This document shows, one piece after another, positions 34,289 through 44,600 of a stretch of DNA of 64,000 nt. The notes beneath the pieces were generated by a model. It ran no database searches. It was not told where the DNA came from and saw only the letters and a program-made list of their open reading frames with translations. Each line of letters begins with the position of its first letter. Position 1 is the stretch's first letter. Made by a program: the position numbers and the translations under genes. Source of the DNA: Pezicula radicicola (taxonomy: Eukaryota > Ascomycota > Leotiomycetes > Helotiales > Dermateaceae); NCBI GenBank assembly GCA_003008705.1, contig PDUO01000023.1:659312-723311 (forward strand). The letters are read 5' to 3'.

Positions 34289-35131
34289 ATGAGTAAGAAA
34301 TCTTACCTTCTGGCCCCCACCCGTGATTGTCCACCCTCTGGGCCTATCGCACTGGGCAATATCATCGCCTCGCCTTTCTCTCCAGAAATAGCACTGAATA
34401 CCACCCCTTCGCGACCATTTCCATCCACTGTCATCGTCAACCATAGAGTTGAGACAGACTGGGTCACGTCATTGAATACTTCGAAAGGAGGAAAAATCGG
34501 TGTATACATGCAATTTTGTCAAATGCTTGGAATAGGAGGAGAGTTCAATATCGGAGCCAAACATACAACAAGCAATACCTTTTCATTCGAGGAACTACAA
34601 ACTATTTCCATCTTTCCAGATGCCGCGTATGTTGAGACACGTCTTCAATCACCTGGCGTCAAAGAGTTTGTGAGGGAACACAAATTCAAGAAGAATGTGT
34701 ATATGATAATCGGTGTCAAGATTGCTAAGAAAGGAAGAATCAGTACCGCGATTCAGAAGGAAAGGAGTTTATATTTGCAAATTGGTATCGATGGAACGGC
34801 TGCTCAACTTCCATTTAATGCAGGTCCCAAGATTGATATTTCGAGGACTACTGAAGAAAGTACTTCTTCTAGTAGCTCTGAAGACTTTGTCTTGGCGTTT
34901 CGGTTGAGGGAAATTTACTATGATAAGAAGAAGAAAAAGGCTAATCAGCGCGAGTATGATAAAGGAGCATTGTTTGGTATAGATGATGATGATGAGGAGA
35001 TGGAGTTTGAAAGTTTGGGCTTGGCTGAGGATGATGTTGAAGCTGATGATTTGGATATCACTGGTCAACCTGCTGTGGATGACGATGGTGAGGAGTGTGA
35101 GTGTGGGATCTTACAGGGAGTGGATTCTTAG
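34289..35131 (+). CDS. Candidate fungal gasdermin-like (RCD-1/HET-Q1-type) protein
   Basis: Single-exon gene, 280 aa, from ATG 34289. The N-terminus reads YLLAPTRDCPPSGPIALGNI, a pattern I associate with the fungal gasdermin-like family that includes Neurospora RCD-1 and Podospora HET-Q1. This assignment is from memory and unaligned. Residues about 90-230 alternate short beta-type strands (AYVETRLQ, NVYMIIGVKIAKK, DFVLAFRLREIYY), consistent with a pore-forming beta fold. A very basic stretch (YDKKKKKANQREYDKG) is followed by about 50 strongly acidic residues (GIDDDDEEMEFESLG...) to the end. In HET-Q1, removal of a short C-terminal piece by a subtilisin-like protease starts membrane killing. 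The acidic tail is the natural candidate for such an inhibitory piece. The length, 280 aa, is about that of HET-Q1. It could instead be another beta-rich fungal family. Confidence 0.6.
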   Translation: MSKKSYLLAPTRDCPPSGPIALGNIIASPFSPEIALNTTPSRPFPSTVIVNHRVETDWVTSLNTSKGGKIGVYMQFCQMLGIGGEFNIGAKHTTSNTFSFEELQTISIFPDAAYVETRLQSPGVKEFVREHKFKKNVYMIIGVKIAKKGRISTAIQKERSLYLQIGIDGTAAQLPFNAGPKIDISRTTEESTSSSSSEDFVLAFRLREIYYDKKKKKANQREYDKGALFGIDDDDEEMEFESLGLAEDDVEADDLDITGQPAVDDDGEECECGILQGVDS

Positions 35132-36261
35132 AAAATTGGAGATTCTGAAAATAAAAGTTTAATGTTTTGGTGCCTATACGGCTTCAAATTTGACAGAGAA
35201 ACAGGCTGCATTATAGTGCTTAGATGCGAAACCTAGCTTTATGTGATCTGACAACTTGAAGGATGCTTTTTTTAAAGGAAATAGTTAGATTTGAATGAGC
35301 TTTTTAGCCTGCGCAATAAAAAATCTTTTGTCGCAGACTTTCCTCTAACATAAGCGACAAATAGGGGGGAGAAGGTCTTAACCGAGTCAACTCGTGACTA
35401 GTATTCACATCGCCATTCTAACTCCTCTAAAGAGGAATACACTTTACTCTTATGTAGAGAATTTAATGGATAAAATCAAACAGCTTTTGAAGTAATAAAA
35501 GGTATAAACAACTTGTTTCAGGTCCCGTCACGTGCTCAATTGACCAGTTTGGCCCGAAGATAGCCGAAGGAAATTTAGCTCCTCCCCTCCCCTTTACAGA
35601 CAACTCAACAAATTTCGTAAGACTATTTCAATAATGTCAGTTAAGACTGATTATATAGCGACATTCTGTCTTTCTTTTGTTTTACTAAGTACCAATCAAG
35701 ATGAAGGCGATTCGCCATGCCGCAACTCTGCCTGTGGCCCTGGACCGTATTGACAACTTCACAACGTTACCGCACCTCCTGTCCAAAATAAGTAACTGAA
35801 TTATCACAAGTTTCGGGATAGCCACCATAGATCTTATCCGCTGGATTTCACATGCCTTATTCGGCCAATATGCAAGCATTTCGACTCGATCACAGGCGAG
35901 AACCTGCCTTGAACCAATGATCAGAAGAGTCTCCGAACACAAAAGGCAGAACTGCTATACCTCTGTGGTACTGAATCAATTAGCTGGTTTACAGCCTACC
36001 AGGCATTCATAGACACAATATAGGTGATGGCTTGAAATGTAGGCGCCCAGTCTCGCCGACAAGGCTGAGACGAGCAAAAACGCCTTACTAGGCGCTGAGC
36101 CTCATGGGCGCAACTTTAGTACGAACTATCTTTCGCAAGTCGTGGACGTTCTTTGGAGCTTTAGGCTACCTATCTACTTTAGTTTGATTTTTCAAAGCCC
36201 GGAAATAGTCAATCGGTCAGAAGTATCTGCGACCTCTCCCAGACAATCGCCTTCCCATCCT
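35132..36261. other. Intergenic region before the foldback repeat
   Basis: About 1.1 kb with no supported gene. The first 400 bases are AT-rich. Around 36040-36115 there are three GGCGC-containing segments and a small hairpin (GTCTCGCC, 5-nt loop, GGCTGAGAC). These may be remnants of the same kind of repeat as the foldback element that follows. Confidence 0.4.
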
Positions 36262-36457
36262 CCTCGAGGCCAACGGTGATGATAGTCTGGCTTCTCGTAA
36301 CTTTAGCTAAAGAAGCTAGATAGCTAACAGCCTACTAGATTAGCTAGTTAGCTAGTTTAGTTAAAAACTAAACAGCCACCTAGTTTCTTTACTAGCTTCT
36401 CTAGCTAAAGTTACGAAGAGTTACGAGAAGCCAGACTATCGTCACCGTTGCTCGAGG
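36262..36457. repeat. Foldback (MITE-like) inverted repeat, about 196 bp
   Basis: The left arm (36262-36319) and the right arm (36392-36457) are reverse complements over nearly their whole length. They differ by few substitutions, a 2-base gap near the outer end and a 10-base tandem duplication in the right arm (CTTCTCGTAA repeated as CTCTTCGTAA when read on the minus strand). The arms contain GATAGTCTGGCTTCTCGTAA. The centre holds a second hairpin, GTTTAGT-TAAAA-ACTAAAC at 36355-36373, within CTAG/TTAG-rich sequence. There is no coding capacity and no clear target-site duplication. It lies about 215 bp upstream of a start codon. Confidence 0.8.
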
Positions 36458-36673
36458 CTGTTATCGAGAACAATTCTGGCAGAGCCAGTCTCAGGCTCTG
36501 TGCTATCATTTGGAGCAGTCTACCTTACCTTGAGCTAGTCTTTCGTCAAACTCAGCCTCAATAACATCTTTGCTTTTCAATCTTTGCTTTTCAATCATCC
36601 CTTGTGCAATTTCTATACGTTTAGAAGACTTCAGTTTCTGGACTGGCTTTAACCTCGTCGCTTATATACAGAG

Positions 36674-37939
36674 ATGTCCATCCAAAACTCTCTACTCCTC
36701 ACTCTTGCAGCAGTGCCATTAGTGACAGCCCACAACATAATGTTATCTAACACCAGTTGGCCTCTGAATACGACCACAAACCTCAACTTGAGAGCCACAG
36801 CCGCAGACTGCAGCGCACAAAAATATTGTTACCTTCCCTCATCTCTTGTCGTCGACAGTTCAAAAGCGAGTTCATGTCCCACGAAGAGTCATATTCTTGT
36901 TTCTCTCCTCCTGTTTAATGCCTTCGCTGCAGCAGCAGACCTCTTCCTGGGACACCGCCAAGGACGACGTTTCATTCGCAGATTGACCCCCGAATTCCTC
37001 CAATTCTCCGATCCTGATAAATGGTCTTTCGGCGGTGGAATATTGTCAGCAGTGCTACAAATCTTTGCGATGGTCTTGTCGAGCGCTATTGCTCGGTCAG
37101 GCGGTTTCCGTGTTTCCTATTTTGCACTCTTCGGCATGGTGAGCAACATATTTCTTTGTTCTTATGCCCTTCAAGCACTGTCTCACGACTCCGAGAGCAT
37201 GTATCATTACACTTACTCCTGCCCCGAGAGAAAAACATGGTACTAATATGTTGAAGTGGACGATGAGACCTCGAATTGGCTTTCTGACGTTTCTATATAG
37301 ATTCATTATGAACTCTCCGACGGGTTACGAGTGGACACTGAGGGATGTTATGGTTTCTGAAGGCTTGCTAAATCTATTCTCGATTGCTTTCGCTTTGCAC
37401 TTGCTACAGTTATCCAGGGACGCGGTTTCCTCCTCGGGTACGCCAACCTCAACTCTAGCGAGCTGTATATCCTCCGACTTTAGCCAGTGTAAAATACCAG
37501 GTGGCGTTACTTTACTACCTAGCATATTTGGCTGGAGAGTTGCTAGTGGTGTTTTGTCTGCGTTTTACTTGGCTGGTATGCTGGTCTTCCATTTTGGGAA
37601 GGAAGAATATGAAACGGATGGAATGGGTTCGAAGAAGGATTACAATCACGAGAAGGTGGGCTTTCTTCATCCTTGGGTTTATATACTTGCTGTTTTTATG
37701 ATGGTTGTAAACTTCATTACAGGTTGGGAACTGTGGGGTAGTAAGTCTATACCTTCCCTGTGCATTTGTAGTTGTGATGTGTTTTTCCTTGACTGATATG
37801 TATTATTCTAGTTTTTGTCGATGTCGCGGGGGATCATTATTGTCCTGGGAGTGTGGCTGGGGTAGGTGCTGTCTGGGGAACTATATTTGGAATCAACGCC
37901 ATCATGAGACCTATTGTTGGAGGCTCTTCAATGGGGTAG
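36674..37939 (+). CDS. Multi-pass membrane protein with signal peptide, unknown function
   Basis: Spliced gene of 358 aa with exons 36674-37138, 37257-37740 and 37812-37939. The first intron has a GTGAGC donor and a TACTAAT branch site nine bases before its AAG acceptor. This model removes apparent stops and joins YFALFGM to WTMRPRIGFLTF. Residues 1-20 (LLLTLAAVPLVTA) form a signal peptide, followed by a luminal stretch with four Cys and several N-glycosylation sequons. About seven hydrophobic helices follow, including HILVSLLLFNAFAAA, GGGILSAVLQIFAMVLSS and VYILAVFMMVVNFITG. The end is GGSSMG. The motif W-x-x-RPR before a helix recurs in fungal membrane proteins of unknown role. A short duplication (CTTTGCTTTTCAAT twice) lies near 36566-36594 in the leader. 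Confidence 0.72.
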
Positions 37940-38825
37940 AAATAGTTATATCTGGTGGTATCTATGGTGACGAGCTTTGGTAGTAAGTTAAACCGGTTCG
38001 ATAACTTAAACAAGCCCCATGTTCCTCCTTGATGCTAATGCGTAAATATAAATTAATTACATTTCTTATTGGTTCTCACGCTAACATTTGCTTTGCAGGC
38101 CATATATTCAGTATTCTTACCTGATGTTTTCTTCATTTGTTACGGCAAGAGCTGCACCGATTAGTTGTAGTGAGCTTAGCACGAATTAGTCCAGCTGACT
38201 TGACGGCTGATATTTGAGAAGCTGCGAATGATTCATGTGCGACTGACCTTAAAAGGTTGAATTTGTGACTTAAGAACAATATGTACTTCCTAAAGACTTG
38301 TAATATTTGCGCCTCTTTAATGATCAGGTGGTTGGAACAACCGAACTTGCTGAATAGGGAGGAATCACACCTATTCTTAAAGCCATGCCTTGGAATACAA
38401 ATAGCTTACGAAATGAAGAACAGTCATGACATGTCAAAATCTAGTTGTAATTTGCTACTTCAACCTGCGCCATCGATAATTGAAAGCTCTCTTCAGCTCA
38501 TGGGATATTGCTCAAAGAAACAAAGATAACTGGATTTTTCGCTACCTTCGAAGGAGTTTATTGTTCCAATTGTGAACTTGTAAGGTCTTTAAAGGTTCAG
38601 CTCCTGAGTTCAACAATGAGTAAACAAAGAGTTATTGGTCTTCTAGCTTGGCAAAAGAACTTTTCTTTTATATCCTTCAAAGCTCTTTACGACCTACGAT
38701 TGTAAGAACAATAGACTTGTCTTTAGACAACTAAGAATGAAATGATATAAAGTCCGAGCTTTCCAACTGCAACATCCGTTCTTCATTCAACAATCAAATC
38801 TTCTCAATTCCAAACCCACCACGCA
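37940..38825. other. Intergenic region
   Basis: About 890 bases. It holds the 3' UTR of the membrane-protein gene and the promoter and leader of the next gene. Sequence from 38760 to 38825 is the C/A-rich, G-poor type typical of a 5' leader. No other feature was seen. Confidence 0.45.
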
Positions 38826-39656
38826 ATGCTTTCATCAAATCGATCTTCATCTCAATCAAGTTCTACAAACATGGTTAACAATAGATGCACATGCGCTCTC
38901 TTCGACTGCGGTCACAAACACATCTGCCAGGCGTGGAACTGCCCTAACAAGCCAGGACTAACGTTGAATTCAATAATGGGGTGCTTGTGCGGACAGAGAA
39001 AAGATGAGACACCACCTTTCAAACCGACGACTATTCTTAAAATGCCTTGCGACAGCTGCATCAAAGAAATGGAGCGCTACCGAACAAATCTGGAGATTCG
39101 GGATGATGGCTTCGAAGAAGTCTCCATCTTCCCAGCCAATCCAGGAGCATTCGTGAGACGTCTCCCCCGAAGAGTACCACTGGACTCATGTGAAGGAGTG
39201 CTAACAGTCCAGAACATCTCAAACGGCAAAAACCCCACAAATGAGGAAGCGTTCTACCCCATAGATATAGAAACTCTCTACAACGGAGAAGAGAACTACA
39301 CACCCCTATTCCATCCCTACGATAACCTCTCCTCGCCATATTCAACCTCGAAGACCACTCTGGAGCGCATGGAGATAGCAATTGCGGCCCCGGTGGAACT
39401 AGACATCGCTCGAGCTCAGAGACCCTTGGACACAAATCTAACTCCGCCAAATTCAGCAATTGCTCCAATCAGAGTGAAAATCATCCATGACGCCGACTCT
39501 GAGACTCCAGCATCAAACATACCACACCCCCCAAAAGCACTCCTTGATCGTCTCGAAGCTCGAGTCCAGCCAGGACCACAGCGGCTGACGAAGCCAAATC
39601 CCGAGTCCTTCGAGGACATCACACATGTTCTCGCTCCGCTCAAAGAGGGAGAGTAG
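38826..39656 (+). CDS. Hypothetical Cys-rich protein
   Basis: Single-exon gene, 276 aa, ATG at 38826; a second ATG at codon 16 is possible. The first about 85 residues hold clustered Cys and His (CTCALFDCGHKHICQAWNC, CLCGQ, MPCDSC), which could bind zinc, though no standard finger spacing is recognised. The remainder is acidic and proline-rich with no membrane segment or signal peptide. Small Cys-rich N-terminal proteins like this are frequent as lineage-specific genes in ascomycetes. I do not recognise the family. Confidence 0.7.
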   Translation: MLSSNRSSSQSSSTNMVNNRCTCALFDCGHKHICQAWNCPNKPGLTLNSIMGCLCGQRKDETPPFKPTTILKMPCDSCIKEMERYRTNLEIRDDGFEEVSIFPANPGAFVRRLPRRVPLDSCEGVLTVQNISNGKNPTNEEAFYPIDIETLYNGEENYTPLFHPYDNLSSPYSTSKTTLERMEIAIAAPVELDIARAQRPLDTNLTPPNSAIAPIRVKIIHDADSETPASNIPHPPKALLDRLEARVQPGPQRLTKPNPESFEDITHVLAPLKEGE

Positions 39657-40770
39657 AACTAAGAACACCACATCAAGAGTGCAGAAAAGATCCAGGAGTC
39701 AGACAAGCGAGAATGTAGAAGTTGTACTGAGTTGCATGGTAAGTATCGAAGGTAAGTAAAGTAGGTAAATATGAAATAAAACAGGCAGGCCCTGCAATCC
39801 AATCCTTTCTCTGCCCTTTGAAAAAAGAAAAAAATAAGAAAGAAAAAAGGTCCCGTGATAGAAGTGCTTATTACTAAAGTATACCATAGATAGAGCAAAA
39901 CCTTGCTGGAAATGTACAGTAAAGTTGGTATGGAACCGCCAAAAGTAGTAAGAACTCAATGATTGTGAACCCCTTGCATTCTTGAACATGAGCTGATGTT
40001 ACATTCTCAAACAACCTTATAACTAAGTTTAAACCTTCGGTACGGACCGAGTTGCTTTCCCTTGCCGTTACTCAAGCCGTAGTATACGGGAGAACTATCT
40101 CTTGGACACAAGCAATGAAAATCATTTAGCTTCGGTTGGAGCAATCCAATTGGAACCTCACAGAGGAATTCCAACGGCAGATATTCATCGAGATGTCAGC
40201 CCCGACGACCACATATCGGTACCCTAAAATTGTAAGAAATGCCGTGAGCCCCGGCATCATCGTTCACGGGCCGAACACCTTAACAGCCAGCTGCGATTTC
40301 CTATTACTCGTCGGCCAACTCATCTTATCATCTTGTGATTATGAAAGGACTTTGCTGGCAGCAATTCAATATTTGAAAAAGTCTTAATAGGAATTTTAAT
40401 TGAGGTGTTTTATGCCCCTTTCGACGTGAATGTACCAATATATCCTTCCGCTCGTTTAGGACTGTTAAGCGAGATCTGCAAAAGGGGAAGGGATTGGGTA
40501 GTCAGGAAACGCGACACTCACCCTCCAGCTGACTATACTCCGCGGAAATCATTCATCAGCTCTCAAATGTCGCTGTCTATGGCCTAAATACTTAGCTTGA
40601 TTGAGCGAGCTGCTCAAAGTGGCTATGTTGCTCTGCATAAAGTGGCTTGAAGTGACGGACTATTGTTTTTTTCAGAACACCATGAATGAGACCCCAAAAC
40701 GGCTCACTTTGCTTTGTCTTTGCGCTGTTGCCATTTCGGCTCGGAGTGCGGGAACGCTTCTCCTACCAAG
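39657..40770. other. Intergenic region
   Basis: No gene is supported. A motif CGGTACGGACCGAG at about 40038 is followed four bases later by TTTCCC. A near copy occurs at about 43213, so this may be part of a dispersed repeat. Confidence 0.4.
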
Positions 40771-41614
40771 ATGCCGACCGTGGAGGCGAGATCTGAGATT
40801 GGCAATTCGTTAACTGAACTGAGCACATTCCCACCCAACCAAACGGTACAAGCGGCTCAGAGTGCGATATGCAACAAAATTTCAAGAGGAAGGGGAAAGG
40901 GTTCGTGGTAGTGTAAGTCATGTTCTGGCCTCTCTTTTCGTTGTTGTCTAAAGGTTCAACTAAACCTCCAGTTCATCACTTACCTATCCTGGCGGAAACC
41001 TCGCAACCATAGATGCCGAGGAGCGAGTAAAGAAGACCCAGCCAATGCCGGCACTACCTGTGTTACGTTTTCGCTCGTCCCATCAGCAACACGAGCATGG
41101 AGCCTGGAAGAATGCAAGAAGCAGCTATTTTCAATTCCTGCCTTGCTAGAACAACCTGTTGGCACTTTTTACATAAAGACAAAAGAAGTCTTAACAGCAG
41201 GGAAAGATCGTGTTCTAGGATTATTACGATGAGACCTTAGGCATAACTTCAAACAATTTCCACCCTCGGGACAACAAGCAACATACACGGTTGATAACTT
41301 TACAACACACATCACACTCCATCAGCTTCCAGCTTCGAACTTCAGAGATTTATCATCGCCAATATACTGTCTGCAAAGGTTCATACTAGAAATCAATTGA
41401 GGTACTGACTTGTAGACACCATGTTGTTTTGAAATCCCGACCGACAGCAGACATTTCCTTCCTCGACGAACAACAACCATCCTTCCTCCGACCAGAACTC
41501 GATACTCGTTCTGCTTCTAGCAATAATGTAGACCGACTAGACTCCTCTTCATTCGAAAACGAACCTCGATTATGTTGTGCAGGCACGATTTCCGACCTAC
41601 TTCGAAACCTATAA
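40771..41614 (+). other. Unresolved coding-like segments, possible degraded or multi-intron gene
   Basis: Several stretches read like protein but do not join in one frame. They include a short frame from ATG 40771 (MPTVEARSEIGNSLTE), a long open stretch from about 40978 to 41231 (with TFSLVPSATRAWSLEE), and an open stretch 41390-41614 (with ISFLDEQQPSFLRPEL). A GTAAGT donor near 40913 and a CCTCCAG acceptor near 40971 could link the first two. No family is recognised. It may be an unknown spliced gene, a remnant, or chance open sequence. Confidence 0.25.
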
Positions 41615-44600
41615 ACACCCGACGCGAATGTTGGCTCTTGAGCCACGAAGACACACTCCACATCACACAAGACCTCGTGTAACGACTATGATATCCTCAT
41701 ATTACACATATAGACCATTCTCTTTGTTGTTACACATAATGAAGGGGCATATCGGCATTCTGGTGTCTGCCTTGGCTTAGACGGTCATTGTTGTGGTGAC
41801 AGAGTAGCCAACAATTGATCTTAGAATAGGAGGACAGGTACCAACAACGCAGTATAAACATTTAACACGATCACAATCTTCTATGAAATGTGCAGATATG
41901 GAGGTGAATGATGCGGCGCTTTGGGAACGACTACAAGTCTCCCAGTCGAGCTTCAAAATCCGCATTCCGACCTCACCCACCACACTCGACCACCATACAT
42001 ATGCTACATTGGGTCTGAATCATAGAGGTGTGCTTGACAGAATAATTGAGACTAATTCAGTGACTGAAGTTACCCTTGCCGTTGGAATTGAAGGGCGGTG
42101 TTGCCTCCAATTTCAATATGCCCTAGACCAGCTAACTGATTAACATAAACCAACAACCCACGAAAGACCGTAAAGACTTTCATAACCATCCCAATAAAGA
42201 CATTAAGTTTTGAACACCACAAGTTGTACTCATAACCAGTTTTTCAGCAGACTTATTCAATATCTAATAAACAGCTCCTCTTGCGAAATACCATGGAACA
42301 ATTCCAACTGCAAACCAACCGCCTAGAAACCCAGCTGTTCCCCACAAATGAGAGCGTACAAAGTGGTAGGGTAAAGACACGCAGATAATCTTGACTTGGT
42401 CAACGAAGAATAAAGTTCCTTTCTGTAAGTACAGGCAAGAAAGACATGGGACCCCCACGGCCACGGGCTCCGGAGAATGCTCCCTCCGAACCCATGTCAC
42501 GGCATTGCATGGGAAAAGCTTCTTCTAGAAGTATGAAAGCATAACATCAAGTTATATGGGGCGGGTTGCTTCTCGAGACATGCCGTCTTTCTTGTTAGAA
42601 AGCCAAGCAAAAGTAGAACCGCATATGTAATTAGTTTGAAAGGTATGAGTGCGTTATCATTATTAGCTCTATATTTGAGCAAGTATTTAAGAATATGGCA
42701 TGATACTTACACAAGTGTGGAAGTACAACGCCTGCATAATGATACTCTTATTGCGATGATCTGCTCTTGATATGATATCTCAACACTCACCTCCAGAACC
42801 TCCGCACAACGTGCTACTACTGCAGGTTTAGAAGTATTAAAAGGCTTTCTCTTGCGCTTGGGCTGCATATGATAACTTACCAACCCTATATCACAATATG
42901 ATATTAGCATGGCGTGAGAGTCATTAAGGTATGGAGGCACAACATAAACTCAAGGGCCACCAGGACGCTGTTTCTGCAGCTGTTGCCTTGCATACAATCA
43001 TTGATCCTCCCTTCCAAACGACACAGTTCCATGTCTTTATGTGTTGTGATTTACTATGTAGTTGCTTTACAAGGCCACTAGGCTATCCTACAATATCAGC
43101 ACGCTCAGCTCTATAGCTCGATGCTCTGTATAGTACAGTTTTGAATAGAGCATATTAGTATTTGCTCCCTAAGTGGAAAAGTGACATCAAAGAGAAATAT
43201 ACCTAGCTTAGGAATATGCCTCCGGTACGGGCCGAGAAACTTTCCCCCTTACTCCGTACAGTGCTTCCGTGTGATAGATGTAAAATACACCTTTAATTAT
43301 ACCAATATCATTAATCTTATACATACGTATACACAAACTCCTGACAACAGCTAGTCCTATTGAGGCTTCCCCATCTCTCGAGTCACCGAGTAGCCCAGCC
43401 AAGTTTCCAAGTTATGGAAGAAGATAAATCTCAAGACGGACCATTCGGTCACCAACAAACCAGCTGCAGAGGAACAAGGCAAGTCCCGAAGAGCCCCTCG
43501 ACAAGTCGGGGAGCACGCACGGGTAATCCACACGGCAATACAAGGGCCGGCCGACCTCAAGAAATTCCACGTTCCAATGCATCCGTACTCCACCTCCCAC
43601 ACTCTCCAACATCCCGAATTGCCTTCCTAACCAACCTAACGGTGACAATCTGGACCGGTTCCCCCTTCAAATCTCATCCGTCCGTACCGTAGCACAGCAT
43701 AACACTGCAGGAAATGTGCAAGAGCGGTGAAAGGTTAATGAAAACTGTTGCATGGCATGTGCATGCGTATTCTTCGGGCTTCGTGCATGTATCAAGATGC
43801 TTGAATAATGTTCTCACTCACAGTGACACAGACCTGCAAAGTATGCTAGCAGTATGCAATGCAGCAGCCTAGGACCTAGGTGTCGATCCTGAAAAACTCA
43901 CAGTCTGCAGCACATTCCAACTTGCCTACAGGAAAGTACCGTAACACAGTCCTTTATCAATACGTCGTACAGACTAATCCCCTTCCAAAAAGTTACCGGA
44001 CCACTTTTACTTCGATATTCCCGGCTTCCCGTCCTTCCTTTGAATTCTTGTGCATCTCTGAGATCCAAGAACCCGGAACAGGATCCTTCTGTACCTAATT
44101 TCGAACAACAGCCCCATTACTAAACACAAGGTTTTCGCCAAAATTCACTTCCCCGTCGTGAAGAACCCTTCATGTGGTCCGCCCAACCCTAGACCCGGTA
44201 AATCTCTAGCAAGATAAAATTACAGAAACTTCTCTGATGGGCAGTATATCTTACTGTACTTCTCAAATGAAAATCTTGTATAGGGGTATTGGTTGATCAG
44301 AATAGTCGCTACGCCTATTGGGTATTATATAGAAATTCAGTTTAGGGGTTGTGGGTAGTATTGGTGTGGAAGGCTCGTTTAGGTAAAATTAAGCGAGTAG
44401 TTGAAAAGGGGGTGGTGTGGTGTAGGTGTTATGCCAAGCGCTAGAACGGTATAAAAGCGGCTCTCGTACTCTGTCGGAATAGGCATTCTGAACTTAGTTC
44501 CGTAGATATACTGCAGTATTGTGTGGGGTATTTGAAATCGGGTTCATGTGGTTGAGTTCAATAGTCATGGTAGCTGTTGATGGTAAAAGGTAGTTGTTGG

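Noticed and set aside
36480..36500. Perfect 7-bp hairpin CAGAGCC...GGCTCTG as a terminator or small RNA
   Set aside because: A 7-bp stem with a 7-nt loop is expected by chance in a window this size and has no T-run or other signal.
37201..37301. Alternative intron from GTATCA to CTATATAG in the multi-pass membrane gene
   Set aside because: It would remove the W-x-x-RPR segment. The 37139-37256 intron has a stronger donor and a TACTAAT branch site and keeps that segment.
44440..44520. TATAAAAG box as the start of a hidden gene near 44.5 kb
   Set aside because: No plausible coding sequence or RNA structure follows within 500 bases.
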